Positions 1-10,511 of a DNA stretch of 64,000 nucleotides are shown piece after piece. Source of the DNA: Pyrus communis (Eukaryota > Streptophyta > Magnoliopsida > Rosales > Rosaceae); contig NC_084807.1 in NCBI RefSeq assembly GCF_963583255.1, forward strand, positions 20,981,572-21,045,571. Reading direction: 5' to 3'. The notes below the pieces were generated by a model that was not told where the DNA came from, made no database searches, and saw only the letters and a list, made by a program, of their open reading frames with translations. Both the position numbers and the translations under genes were made by a program. How positions within the stretch are numbered: position 1 is the first letter of the stretch; each line of letters begins with the position of its first letter.

Positions 1-240
1 AGTTTGACTAACGGATGTATGAGATTGTCCCAAAATTTACAATTTAGGTATGACTCTGGGATGAAAAAAACTTGATGTACTAAATATTGAAAACCACGAA
101 ACATGAGAGTAGTAAACAGAGATTTATCCAAAATATTAAGAGGAATAAAACATAGTCCATGCACCATTGGAAATAGATAATTATAGCGCTACACTATTCA
201 TTTAAGAACTTTGATGTGCATAACCAGGAATGAGGGGAGG
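1..240. other. Intergenic, nothing recognised
   Basis: AT-rich sequence with no convincing ORF, RNA gene or repeat structure. It precedes the MITE-like inverted repeat. Confidence 0.4.
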
Positions 241-455
241 ATTTTTGCTTACTACCCTAAACTATGGTGTATGCTCACATACATCTAATCATATGTGACG
301 TGTTATTTTATTTAACCTTGGTTTTTTTTTTTTTCAAAATTGAAAAAGTAACATTTAGTGTGAAAGTTAACTAGAGTTAGGTAAAATGGTACATTGCAGA
401 TGACTAGGTGTATGATGAACATACACCATAGTTATGGTGGTGAGCCAAAATGCTC
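241..455. repeat. MITE-like inverted repeat
   Basis: The left arm near 250-300 (core ACTATGGTGTATG) is matched in reverse complement by the right arm near 405-450 (core CATACACCATAGT). The arms pair imperfectly over about 55 bp around a short AT-rich centre. This is the shape of a non-autonomous foldback or MITE-type DNA transposon. No target-site duplication could be set with confidence, and the boundaries are approximate. Confidence 0.5.
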
Positions 456-984
456 GTATGAATGAGGACTAAATCTAGAAACAACTATTGGAGATGACAT
501 GTATTACGGTCTAGTAGTATTTCTTCACTCGTAAGTGAGAATCTTAGATTCAAATCTCTGGAATGACAAGTTCACAACCAATTTATTTCTCACCCCCTTA
601 ATAGAAACGAAAAAAATAAATAAATTGGAAAGCTTAAAAATAAGAGAAGGAAAGGGAATCAAAATAGTTCTTGTAGTCGATCTGGTTCCTTATTTATTGG
701 TATTTGATTATAAATTTTAAGGATATTGCACTTTTTTTTTCTTTCTAACGTGTGAATAAACACATAAAATGTTAAGAAGTGAAATAATTTACTTACCCAT
801 ATATTAGACATGTTATTAATATAAAAAATCAAAAAGCATAAAAAATGGGACAACATTTATGACAAACCAAACAACCGTTAGCATAGAGAAAGACTTACAT
901 GAAGGATTTATCGTCACGTGACACTGAATCCATTTCATGTAAATTTGTCGATTATGAATTGAAAACCCAACTACAAGTGAAGGC
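456..984. other. Intergenic upstream of the pumilio gene
   Basis: AT-rich, with only short spurious ORFs. It contains a CACGTG core near 916, a possible G-box for bZIP/bHLH factors, but a single hexamer is weak evidence. Otherwise nothing recognised. Confidence 0.35.
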
Positions 985-1797
985 TAATAAATAAAATTTG
1001 TCACAACTCGTCCATGCAAGTTCCCGTTCCCCCTCCATTCCTCACATCATACGGTCCACCCTCTCCTCTCTTCCCGCCTCGTACCCACCAAAACTCTCTC
1101 TCCAGACTCTTTCTCTCTCCAAAAATTAAAGCGGCCGTTTCGAAAGGATATCAGGCCCACACGATCTCATCTCTCTTCCCTCTCTCTCTTCCCCTCTCTG
1201 TAAAGTTTTCTCTCTAACCCTTGTAATTGTCCTATATTTTCGATCAGAAAAGCTTCACCTTCTCGTACATTTGATCGTGTATACATATATACATATACAT
1301 TTGTTATATTTTTTCTGTACATATAGCAATTGGATTATTGGTGTAGCTCCTCGTGATCAGTTCTGTGACGTAAGTCCTTGCCGTTTGATCATTTCTCCGG
1401 TTTCAGTACCAATTTCGATACAATTCATGAAATTTACAATGACTTTGTATGTTTTGAGGTTGTTTTTTGGTGTGATCATATATAATTGGGTTTGCTGATT
1501 TTGATGTTTTCCTTGATTTGTCCCAGGATTTGTTGGGGATTTGATCGTATTGTTTTGATCGATGTGAAGGTAAAGGTACGAAATTTTCATTTCGAATATT
1601 GTTCGTTTTCTAGTATTTTATACTTTTTGAAGTGTGTAATTATAATGTTTTTTGATCATTTGGGTGCACCAAAAGTTAGCCAATTGTTACTTTTCTTAAT
1701 GATTACGATTTTTCGTGCGAAAACTAGCTGAATTTTGAGAATTTCTGTTAATTTCTGTGTTTTTTTTGTTTATTTGTGATAATTTAGAGTTGTGGAA
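985..1797 (+). promoter_or_regulatory. Promoter and 5' leader of the pumilio gene, probably with two leader introns
   Basis: A TATA-like AATAAATAAAA lies near 987, followed by a CT-rich stretch (about 1030-1215) typical of plant 5' UTRs. Good splice signals suggest leader introns at about 1370-1526 (GTAAGT to CCCAG) and 1570-1787 (GTAAAG to TTTAG), which would put the start codon just after an acceptor. An ATG at 1014 opens a 67-codon upstream ORF if transcription starts before it. Leader structure is inferred from signals only. Confidence 0.45.
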
Positions 1798-4700
1798 ATG
1801 ACTACTGGGAGTAACATACATATGCTATCAACCCGAGACAGTAATCTGCAAGGACCCAATGGGAATTTAGAAGATGCTTTACAGAGTGAGCTTGAATTGA
1901 TTCTGAGAGAGCAGCGCAATCAGCATGCCATTCATCGGGAGAGGGACATGAATATGTATAGGAGCGGCAGTGCCCCGCCAACAGTTGAGGGATCGCTAAC
2001 TGCTGTCGGTAGTCTCTTTAGGAACTCAGACTTTAGGGATGTGACTAGTAGGATTAGTAATAACAATGGGGTTTTGTCCGAAGATGAGATTCGATCTCAT
2101 CCTGCATATCTTTCATACTACTATTCACATGATAACATTAACCCAAGATTGCCTCCACCGTTGTTGTCAAGAGAGGATTGGCGTGTTGCACAAAGGTTTC
2201 AGGGTGGCGGGTCTTCTTTTGAGGGCATTGGAGACTGGAGGAGGAAGAAGTTGGCTGATGATCGTGATAGTTTGTCGCTGTTTGCCACGCAGTTGGGGCT
2301 ACAAAAGGCAGAGAACGATATGATGGAACTGAGGAATGCTAATGGGAGCAATCTCCCTAAACAGACTTCATCTGAGTGGCTTGATAGAAGCTCAGATGGT
2401 TTGATTGGTTTGTCGACAACTGGGCTTGGTGGAAGGAGAAAGAGTTTTGCTGACATTTTTCAGGTAATCTATTGGGAAGACTTTCTTCTGTATTATTTAT
2501 GTAGTTTCTAGGTTAGACTTTGATTGCATGGTTTTGTACTGCATTTTTTTTTTTTGGATTCCCTTTAACTGCTAATCTTGACATTTGTTTCTTTCTCAAA
2601 TTTTGTATGCTTGAGTATTTTGATGCTGGTGATACCTGCCCGTTTTGATTAGTATTTCAGTTAGATGTCAGTTTGAAGCTTGCATTACAGATAGCTTTTA
2701 GTTTACATTTGATATTTATTGCATAATACACGAGATCACACATTTTCCATAAGGGCTGGTTCACCTTCACACAGGGATGCAGAGCAAGGATGTAGCTAAG
2801 ATCCTAAAAGCCTGATCCTGCTCGTAGAATTACTCTTGCAACTATCTGTGGTGGCGTCTAATGGAACCTTTCCATCTTGCTAGCTGCTGTATTATATGTT
2901 GAATGCATCATGCTGTACTTTTATTTACCACTGTCTAGGTTCTCATTTCTTTTGTCATTTTTTTTTCCTTTTCCTTTTCAAATATCCAGAAAAGGTGCAG
3001 ATGAATATTAGTTGCAGAAAGTTTTCATTATTCATATTCTTTAATTGATATGCTTATACCTGCACTTTTCCAAGTAAATCCAAACAATTTGGTTTGGAAA
3101 GAAGTGCTTTGCTGCTATTTCTTGTTTCTTTTTTTTTTGTGTCATGTAAATTAATAACTGACATATGCTGCAGGAAGGACTTGATCAAACTGCCTCCTTG
3201 TCAGGTCCCCTGTCAAGGCCATCAAGTCGTAACGCATTTGGTGATATCATGGATTCCACAGGCATGGCTGATCCCCATCCTGTTGCGTTATCTAATGGAG
3301 TGGAGTCTGCAGAAGGTATGCATAATGGAAGAGCTTCACGTGGCCTGGTGGGAGTTCAGAGCCATGGCTCAACAACTTCTAATTCCTTTGCATCTGCTGT
3401 CGGGCCTTCTTTGCCAAGAAGCAGAACCCCTGAACAACAACTACTTGGGAGGTCTAACAGTTTTGGCCTCCCCCCTGTAGGGAGTAGAGTTTTCCCAACC
3501 GAGAGGAAGAATGTTGCTAGTCTAGATATTCAAAATGATCATTCTTCCAGCATGAATGATCTGGCGGATATTTCAGTCAATTTTTCTGGCTTAAGTCTGT
3601 CAAAAATTAGACCTGTAGATGATGATAGACGTATTCAGTCGCAGCTTCATGTGGATCTTGATAATCAGCATGATTTTCTGTTTAAGATGCCAAATGGGCA
3701 TAACCAGGGGCTGCAGCAGGAACTGTTAGAGAAGGCAAATGCTGAAATTTTTTCTCTTCCTACTAATTATGCTCATCTAGCAAAGAAAAATGGAATCATA
3801 ACAAACCGTACTACATCCACTGGGCAAGCTAATTTTTCAAGAAGAACTTCTTCTCCCAGTCTTTACTCAAACGGGAGTGCTTCAGGCTTTGGAGCTTTGG
3901 AGGGATCTAATGTTCCTTACCAAGAAGCAAATACGCCAGGTTTGGACTTTGATGGCCATGTTGCTGGGGCCTATCCTGTAAATCCGAAGTTGAATATGAA
4001 AATTAATGATCATCTTGATGCAGGTAATTACGTAGTTTCTTAAATTTCAACTGCAACAATTTTTTTTATTTTTAAAACCAGCAGAGTACCTTGGTTGAAT
4101 AGTCAGGTAGCACTTAGCATTGACAATCTCTCTCTCTCTCTCCCTACCTCCTTTTCTTTTTCGGGTGCAGTAGCTAGAGGTGATGAACAAGGTCTGAACA
4201 GACTGGGAAACAAAGTAGGGCCTGGTCTCCATTCTTCTGTTATGGACCCATCTTATATTCAGTTTTTGCAAAGAACTGATTATGCAACACGTAATGTAAC
4301 TAGTCCAAGTGGTTATCCTCTGAGTAAAAGCCACTTTGGTACTTTGCATGGAGACTTGGAGGGGCTTCAGAAGGCATATCTTGAGGCATTGCTTGTTCAA
4401 AGGAAGCAACAGTATGAGTTGTCACTTTTAGGTAAATCTGGTGGTTTTAATCATGGTTATTATGGGAACCCACCATATGGGCTTGGTATGTATCCTGGAA
4501 ATCCAATGGAAAATTATCTGCATCCTTCTATTGGGCCTGGTAGTCCAATGTTTGAGAGTGAGAAGATTGCACGCTTTAATTCTATGTTGAGAAGTTCAAT
4601 GGGAGGGTCAGTTAGCTCCTGGAACTCAGACATTGGAAAGGACCTAGAACGACGACATGCATCATCATTATTAGATGAATTCAAGAACAACAAGAACAAG

Positions 4701-7392
4701 TCTTTTGAACTTGCAGACATTGTTGATCATGTAGTGGAATTCAGGTATATATAATGTTTTCTTTAGTGTATATTCTTCTTAGGTTGCTTTGGCAGCAATT
4801 CTGACTTCAATTTCTTCTGCTCTAAATTGTAGTACCGACCAGTATGGAAGTCGCTTTATTCAGCAGAAACTAGAAACTGCCACTGTGGAAGAAAAAATGA
4901 AGATATTTCCAGAGATTATTCCTCATGTTCGCACCTTGATCACTGATGTATTCGGAAATTATGTCGTACAGAAAGTATGATTGATCTCTTTATTTCAAAT
5001 ACTTGAAATTTCCTTCCTTCTATTTAAAATTATTAATTCTATTGTTCTTGAAAATTGCAGTTTTTTGAGCATGGTACAGAAAGCCAAAAAAAAGAATTAA
5101 CCAGCCAACTTACTGGCCATATTTTGCCTCTCAGTCTTCAAATGTATGGTTGTAGAGTGATCCAGAAGGTGACTTCCTGATTCTCAAAATCTTGATCTAC
5201 TTGTTTCTATCTTTTTAGCAATGCCCTTCCACGTGTTAGCTTCACACTTTTGATCTGCCTCAAAATTTGCATAGCATGTATATGAATTCCTTTTGTCCAG
5301 TTTTTACTTTTGCAGAACTCTTTCTATCATAGTGTATGTTGTTACTCATGCCACGTACATACTTCATTGCTACGAGCAAATAATGTATTATATTGTATTT
5401 TCCTAGCAGTAGCTTCATGTGATGTTTGTATTGGGTGAGGAAAAAAGACAGTTGTAAATGAAATTGGAGTCTTAGAAAAATCCAAGAAAGATGCCTTCCA
5501 CATGTTACGTATAAACACAATGCTAGTGTCTTGTATAACCTTCGTTGTGACAGATGACTGTATATGTTACTCTGCTTCCCTCCTCTATTACAAAACGTTG
5601 GTGCATGGAGAAAAACAATGACCCAATCATCATATTATTTAAGCATTGTTTAACTCTGGTATGAGATGAATTGCACTTGGAAAATAAGTATAAATGCTCT
5701 AAGTTTTACACCAGGCTTTGGAAGCAGTTGATGTGAATCAGCAGGCACAGATGGTGTCGGAGCTTGATGGTTCAATCATGAAATGTGTTCGTGATCAGAA
5801 TGGGAATCATGTCATTCAGAAGTGTATAGAATGCATCCCTCAAGATAAAATCCAATTTATAATTTCATCCTTCTATGGGCAAGTTGTCGCACTATCCACT
5901 CATCCTTATGGTTGCCGGGTTATACAGGTTAGTTGTGTTTGCATCTTCTTCCCCTGTGTAGGGATTCTTTATATATTACTTGTGTGATCCCTTTTGGTGC
6001 CTACAGAGGGTTCTGGAACATTGCAATGATTCAAACATGCAACAAAAAATCATGGATGAAATCATGCAATCTGTATGCATTTTGGCACAAGATCAATATG
6101 GAAATTACGTCATTCAGGTATTCAATACTCAGTATATATATGGTTGAGCTGCTGGGTTATATTTATTTGTTTAGTTTTTCCATAGATAGCCATGGATTTG
6201 TTTTATTTTGTTTTTGTTAAATGAGTTATGTTCCAGAAAATGTGCATTGTTTTGGATGACATGTTTTCCAAAAAAAGGGAAAAAGAACATTGGATTTTTG
6301 TGCATGAGAGGTCATATTGGCCTAGCAGTAACTTAATTGCTTAGCAAATATTATGAACCTAATAACCAGAATTCTTCTTGTTTAAGATTATTCTGGGCAC
6401 GTGTACAAAACTGGATTCCGAGGCACTTTATATTTTTGTTTTCATTGAATAGATCGTACGCCTTGTAGTTTATACTATTCATGATATGGCTCCTGTGATG
6501 TCTTTTTTGAGATTCTTCTGAGCATTAAGACAAAACTGGATTCCAAGGCATTTGATTGTCTTTTTCTTTGATTGAAAGCCGATGTGGTTTATGGTGTGTT
6601 CTCACTTTTGTTTTCACAACCGATAGTAGTCATGTCATGTCTTTGCTTTAAGACCCTATGCTATTTTTGATATGTAACATCATCAACTATATATACCTGA
6701 TGGAAATACTCGTGTACATATCTTCAACTGTGCGTATCTGATATAAATACTCTTGTTTGGTAGCACATCCTTGAACATGGTAAACCGCACGAACGGACTG
6801 CAATAATCCACAAGCTTGCTGGACAAATTGTGAAGATGAGTCAGCAGAAGTTTGCTTCTAATGTTGTGGAGAAGTGCTTAACTTTTGGGAATGCTGAGGA
6901 GCGTCAGTTTTTAGTGAATGAGATGCTGGGTTCGACTGATGAAAATGAGCCCTTACAGGTCTAAAATTAACGTTTTCCATACCAAAGATGGTATATGCTT
7001 TCAAGATGGTCTATACTAGCTATGGAAATTTTAACATGAAATTAGCGTGTTGATCAAATTTTTTGATGCATAACCAGAAATTTCAAATGCAATTGTGCAG
7101 GCCATGATGAAGGATCCGTTTGGAAACTACGTTGTGCAAAAGGTTCTTGAGACGTGTGATGATGAGAGTCTTGAGTTGATTCTTTCTCGCATTAAGGTTC
7201 ATTTGACTGCCCTGAAGAAGTACACCTATGGCAAACATATCGTTTCTCGTGTCGAGAAACTCATCACAACTGGAGGTGAGCCTTTTCCTACGTATGCCTT
7301 GTACAGATTTGCAAAGTACAAGACCTCTAACAGATTTTGATCTATCATATGCAGAAAGGCGCATAGGGTTGTCAGCCTCGTATTCTTCTTGA
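1798..7392 (+). CDS. Pumilio-family (PUF) RNA-binding protein, APUM4-like
   Basis: Sequence-specific RNA-binding protein. Known relatives bind UGUA-containing 3' UTRs in the cytoplasm and repress or destabilise mRNA. Ten coding exons keep frame: 1798-2463, 3174-4023, 4171-4744, 4833-4974, 5061-5168, 5715-5927, 6007-6117, 6764-6958, 7101-7275, 7355-7392 (1,023 aa). The start is ATG 1798; the codon two before it is GTG, not a start. Residues 1 to about 680 are low-complexity, as in the family. The C-terminal third holds eight PUF repeats with base-reading residues SR..Q, NY..Q, CR..Q, NH..Q, CR..Q, NY..Q, SN..E, NY..Q. By the published PUF code these read UGUA-N-AUA with U favoured at position 5. 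The N-terminus reminds me of APUM4, but the exact paralogue is uncertain. No lesion was seen. Confidence 0.93.
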
Positions 7393-7517
7393 GGAGCCCA
7401 ATCTGGAGCGAGCAAAAGGCATTTTTCCTGTTGCCACCATGAATAAGTATGCACCTGTTGTACAGCTAACATGGACAGTGATCTTAGCAAGTTCGATCGA
7501 TACAGAGAAGCTATAGT

Positions 7518-7525
7518 TGTAAATA
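7518..7525 (+). promoter_or_regulatory. PUF-binding element UGUAAAUA in the pumilio 3' region
   Basis: A perfect UGUANAUA octamer on the sense strand, 126 bases after the pumilio stop codon. It matches the site predicted from the repeats of the protein encoded just upstream. A second copy lies at 7786-7793. Whether it lies inside the mature 3' UTR depends on the polyadenylation site, which cannot be fixed here. Confidence 0.5.
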
Positions 7526-7785
7526 AGCATGGAATCTGGAGGCCCCTGCGATATGATGTTTTTGTCTATCCGCCTCCTAGTATATATTTTGGCTCGCCGG
7601 TTCTAATCTGGCCATGAAAAAACTCGGCATGGAAGACAGTCACCCTTGGGCTCGAGAATTTACCGGTACAAGGTTCAGTGTCTGTATTACGTTCTCAAGT
7701 GTAAATGGTTAACTGCATTTTGAAAGAGAGGGTAAATAGGGAGTGTTTATATATGTTGGGGCTTTCGACTTTGAGAATTACTTGG

Positions 7786-7793
7786 TGTAAATA
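7786..7793 (+). promoter_or_regulatory. Second UGUAAAUA PUF element in the pumilio 3' region
   Basis: Same octamer as at 7518-7525, 394 bases after the stop. A near match (UGUAAAUG) lies around 7700. Together they suggest possible self-regulation of the pumilio mRNA. This is inference. Confidence 0.45.
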
Positions 7794-7829
7794 TACTGCA
7801 ATTTTCTCGAGGATATACATGTTACTAGT

Positions 7830-8882
7830 CTTTTTGCACTTGTCTTTTCCCTAAGTTTTTTCTTAGATGTTTGTCTGTTATTTCATTCAAAGAGAGACAA
7901 CTACAATCCATAATTCAGTAACAAGAAATTAGATTTATCGAAGGTTAGTTGATTCCATAACAATTCGTTCTCCGATTCATGATAGTTCCTCCCTCTGCAA
8001 CGAAGTTTGAATTCTATTTTTTGCAGTTTACAACGTCTCCAGAATAGAATAAACAAATATTTCCAACTTCTTTTCTAATTTTGATAATTTTGAACTCCTG
8101 TCGAACATTTAAGTGGAATTCATTTCCATGGGGATATGAAGGGAAAATCATTGACTAAGAACACTCTGCAATCTCCTTTCCATCTTCATTTTCCGAAACG
8201 CTAAATAAATCGGATTTTCACTCTCCGATTCTTCAAGATCATGGCCCACTCCCTCATCAAAGCAATGTGCTTCATCCTCACACCCCTGAAAGCGGATGCC
8301 TACCGAGTACCAATGGCAGACTCATCACAGTAAGCCTCTTTGAGGATTGTAGTGCAAGTCTTGTTCTTCAAAGACAAATAAAACATATGGGGATGCCTCT
8401 CAAACACCTTTTTTGGTAGGAATTTGATTAGTTAGAAAAGTAAATATAAAATCTGAATTGGCTTTTTACCTAAAATTGTCTCTGAGATTTGCATAACTCC
8501 TCATTTTATTGAAAAAATATGTTAAATAAGATCAAAATGTACCCTCAATTCAGAACAATAGGCCAAAATAATTTGACAAAATTTTAGAATATTTTCGTCA
8601 TTTTATTTTTATTTAATGGAGATTTTTCATGGAATGACCAAAATAATTGATGATGGATTATGTCAAGGACCACTTCTATTGATTTCAAATCTCAAGAATC
8701 AAAGTAAGGAATTATGTAAAATCTCAGGAACTATTTTGGCTAAAAAGCCATTTGAATTTTAAAGTTGTAATTTTTTTTTCAATGAACAAAAGGTTAAGCC
8801 TTTCAAAAAATAAAAATAAAAATAAAAAAAGGTATATGTTATAAATAGAAAATTGAGATGGATCTCTCTACTTAGTTTCTTG
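7830..8882. other. Intergenic, nothing recognised
   Basis: AT-rich stretch after the likely pumilio 3' end. There are no long ORFs and no clear repeat ends. A-rich tracts near 8805-8835 are the only noticeable feature. Confidence 0.4.
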
Positions 8883-9338
8883 GGTAAATTACAAATGTCA
8901 ATGTCATATCTCATTTTACAATTTCATATATTCCGTCAGTTATTTGTCAATTCCTCCATTAAACGCAGACGTGGATTGAGGTGGGACCCAATTTCTATTA
9001 AAAAATTAATTGAATATTAAAATAAATCAATTCAATATTTAATAGAAAGTGGGTTCCACCTCAAGCCACATCAGTATTTAACGGATGACTTGACAGACAA
9101 ATGAAATTGTAACAAATCCGTAAATGAGATATGATATTGACATTTTTTTTTTAATTTTTAGTTAATATTTAATAGAAAGTGGGTTCCACCTCAAGCCACA
9201 TCAGAATTTAACGGATGACTTGACAAACAAATGAAATGGTAACAAATCCGTAAATGAGGTATGATATTGACATTTTTTAAAGATGGGGTATGAAACTGTG
9301 ACTGACTCAATAGTTGAAATAGGTTTATGTAATTTACC
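8883..9338. repeat. MITE-like element with a tandemly duplicated right arm
   Basis: The element is bounded by GGTAAATTAC (8883-8892) and its reverse complement GTAATTTACC (9329-9338). The left arm (about 8895-9005) pairs with a right arm that is present twice, at about 9040-9150 and 9170-9280, offset by 130 bp. Both right-arm copies share the stretch beginning AATAGAAAGTGGGTTCC. It has foldback DNA-transposon architecture and no coding capacity. Confidence 0.65.
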
Positions 9339-9384
9339 TTATTTTCTTATAATTAGAAAAACAGTTTGAAAATGAGTTTAAAAA

Positions 9385-9455
9385 GGGCCCAACCAGGTTC
9401 GAACCGGTGACCTCTTGATCTGCAGTCAAATGCTCTACCACTGAGCTATGGACCC
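9385..9455 (-). tRNA. tRNA-Cys (anticodon GCA)
   Basis: The reverse strand folds as a 71-nt cloverleaf. The acceptor arms are GGGTCCA and TGGGCCC with one G-U pair. The D arm is GCTC/GAGC, the anticodon stem TTTGA/TCAAG encloses loop CTGCAGA (anticodon GCA), and the T arm is ACCGG TTCGAAC CTGGT. No intron. The T-loop GGTTCGAA serves as B box and TAGCTCAGTGG as A box. It is followed by a T-rich tract on the minus strand, suitable for Pol III termination. Nuclear-type tRNA gene between two MITE-like repeats. Confidence 0.95.
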
Positions 9456-9510
9456 TTTGATTAATAATATTTTAATCAAAATTGGTTTCCATCATAACAT
9501 TTTTTAGGAA

Positions 9511-9680
9511 TGAGGATCCTCTCCGAATCCTCTTTGTGGGGATTCTGAAGATTCTCAAATTGTGTCCATTCATCGTACATCGTGCGATCAGAAATTATTT
9601 TAAATTAAATATGAATAGTACTTGACGAAAACTGACGGTACGATGTACAATAAACGGATACAATCTCCGGATCCTCCTGG
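9511..9680. repeat. GGATCCTC-type MITE
   Basis: Begins with GAGGATCCTCTCCGAATCC and ends with CTCCGGATCCTCC, inverted with respect to each other. The middle includes complementary segments around CATCGTACATCGTGC and GGTACGATGTAC. A related, larger copy lies at 26024-26247, so this is a dispersed family rather than a chance hairpin. Ends are approximate. Confidence 0.6.
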
Positions 9681-10511
9681 ATTTTTTAGCACCACAAATT
9701 TTCATTTCTTCAAATTCCAGAAGAAAAATCAATACTAACCACAAAGGATCCAATTTTTTTTTTTCCCTATAAATTTCTAAATAACAAACCACCATAACCA
9801 AATGATCACATGTCCATTCCCATGGTGCTATGGGAGATTCTAGCATACAAGCGGAAATATATTCCCCTCGTTTTAAAAGGTTTTGAAGTATTCTGATTTT
9901 GTCCAAAACAACAACAACAAAACCTTATTTAACTAAGTAGGTTCGGCTATATAAATATTAGAACACCACTACTCTTAGTTTTGCATCAAGTCTTGTTCTA
10001 ATTTTCTCCAATTTCTTATAACATTTCTGAACATTAGGCGAAGGTACAAAATTGATTGGAAAGAAAGATTTACTATATTTGAGAATAAAAACGATGAATT
10101 TATTTACATTAAGGAATGACAAATCCTCTATATCAAAGGTATGTTAAAAAAACCAATCTAAATCAAAGAATATGTAACATGTACAAGAACTCGGTGAAGA
10201 ATCATCTTTCGGTGCAAATGCAGAAGAGCAGAAACAAGCAAGGGAACGCCATTCTGCCCCCGCTCCAAGGAGCCAATATAGACAACGTCAACACGAAACT
10301 GAAGCTTCCTCAACCGAAAACTAAAACTCGTTGCAAATGTCGATTCCTGGTCTCAAAGTTTCCACCATTTCTTCTTTTTCTTTAAGCTCGGGGGAGGAAG
10401 TTCTGAACACGATAACAAAATACAATGGAAAGATAACAAATGTTAACACCAGTATTATCATTTCATTTGTCCTTTTTAATCCCAGTATATGTATGTCAAA
10501 ACCGATTATTT
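9681..10511. other. Intergenic and 3' UTR of the OTU gene
   Basis: No gene recognised. The right part (about 10330-10511) probably holds the minus-strand 3' UTR of the OTU protease gene. Short ORFs here have no family features. Confidence 0.35.

Noticed and set aside
3094..3480. 128-codon plus-strand ORF in another frame of pumilio exon 2
   Set aside because: It begins in an intron and runs out of frame with the conserved protein.
7083..7490. 135-codon minus-strand ORF
   Set aside because: It lies opposite the last pumilio exons, which are firmly identified, so it is a shadow frame.
9595..9906. 103-codon minus-strand ORF
   Set aside because: It overlaps a MITE end and non-coding flank, and has no domain or splice context.
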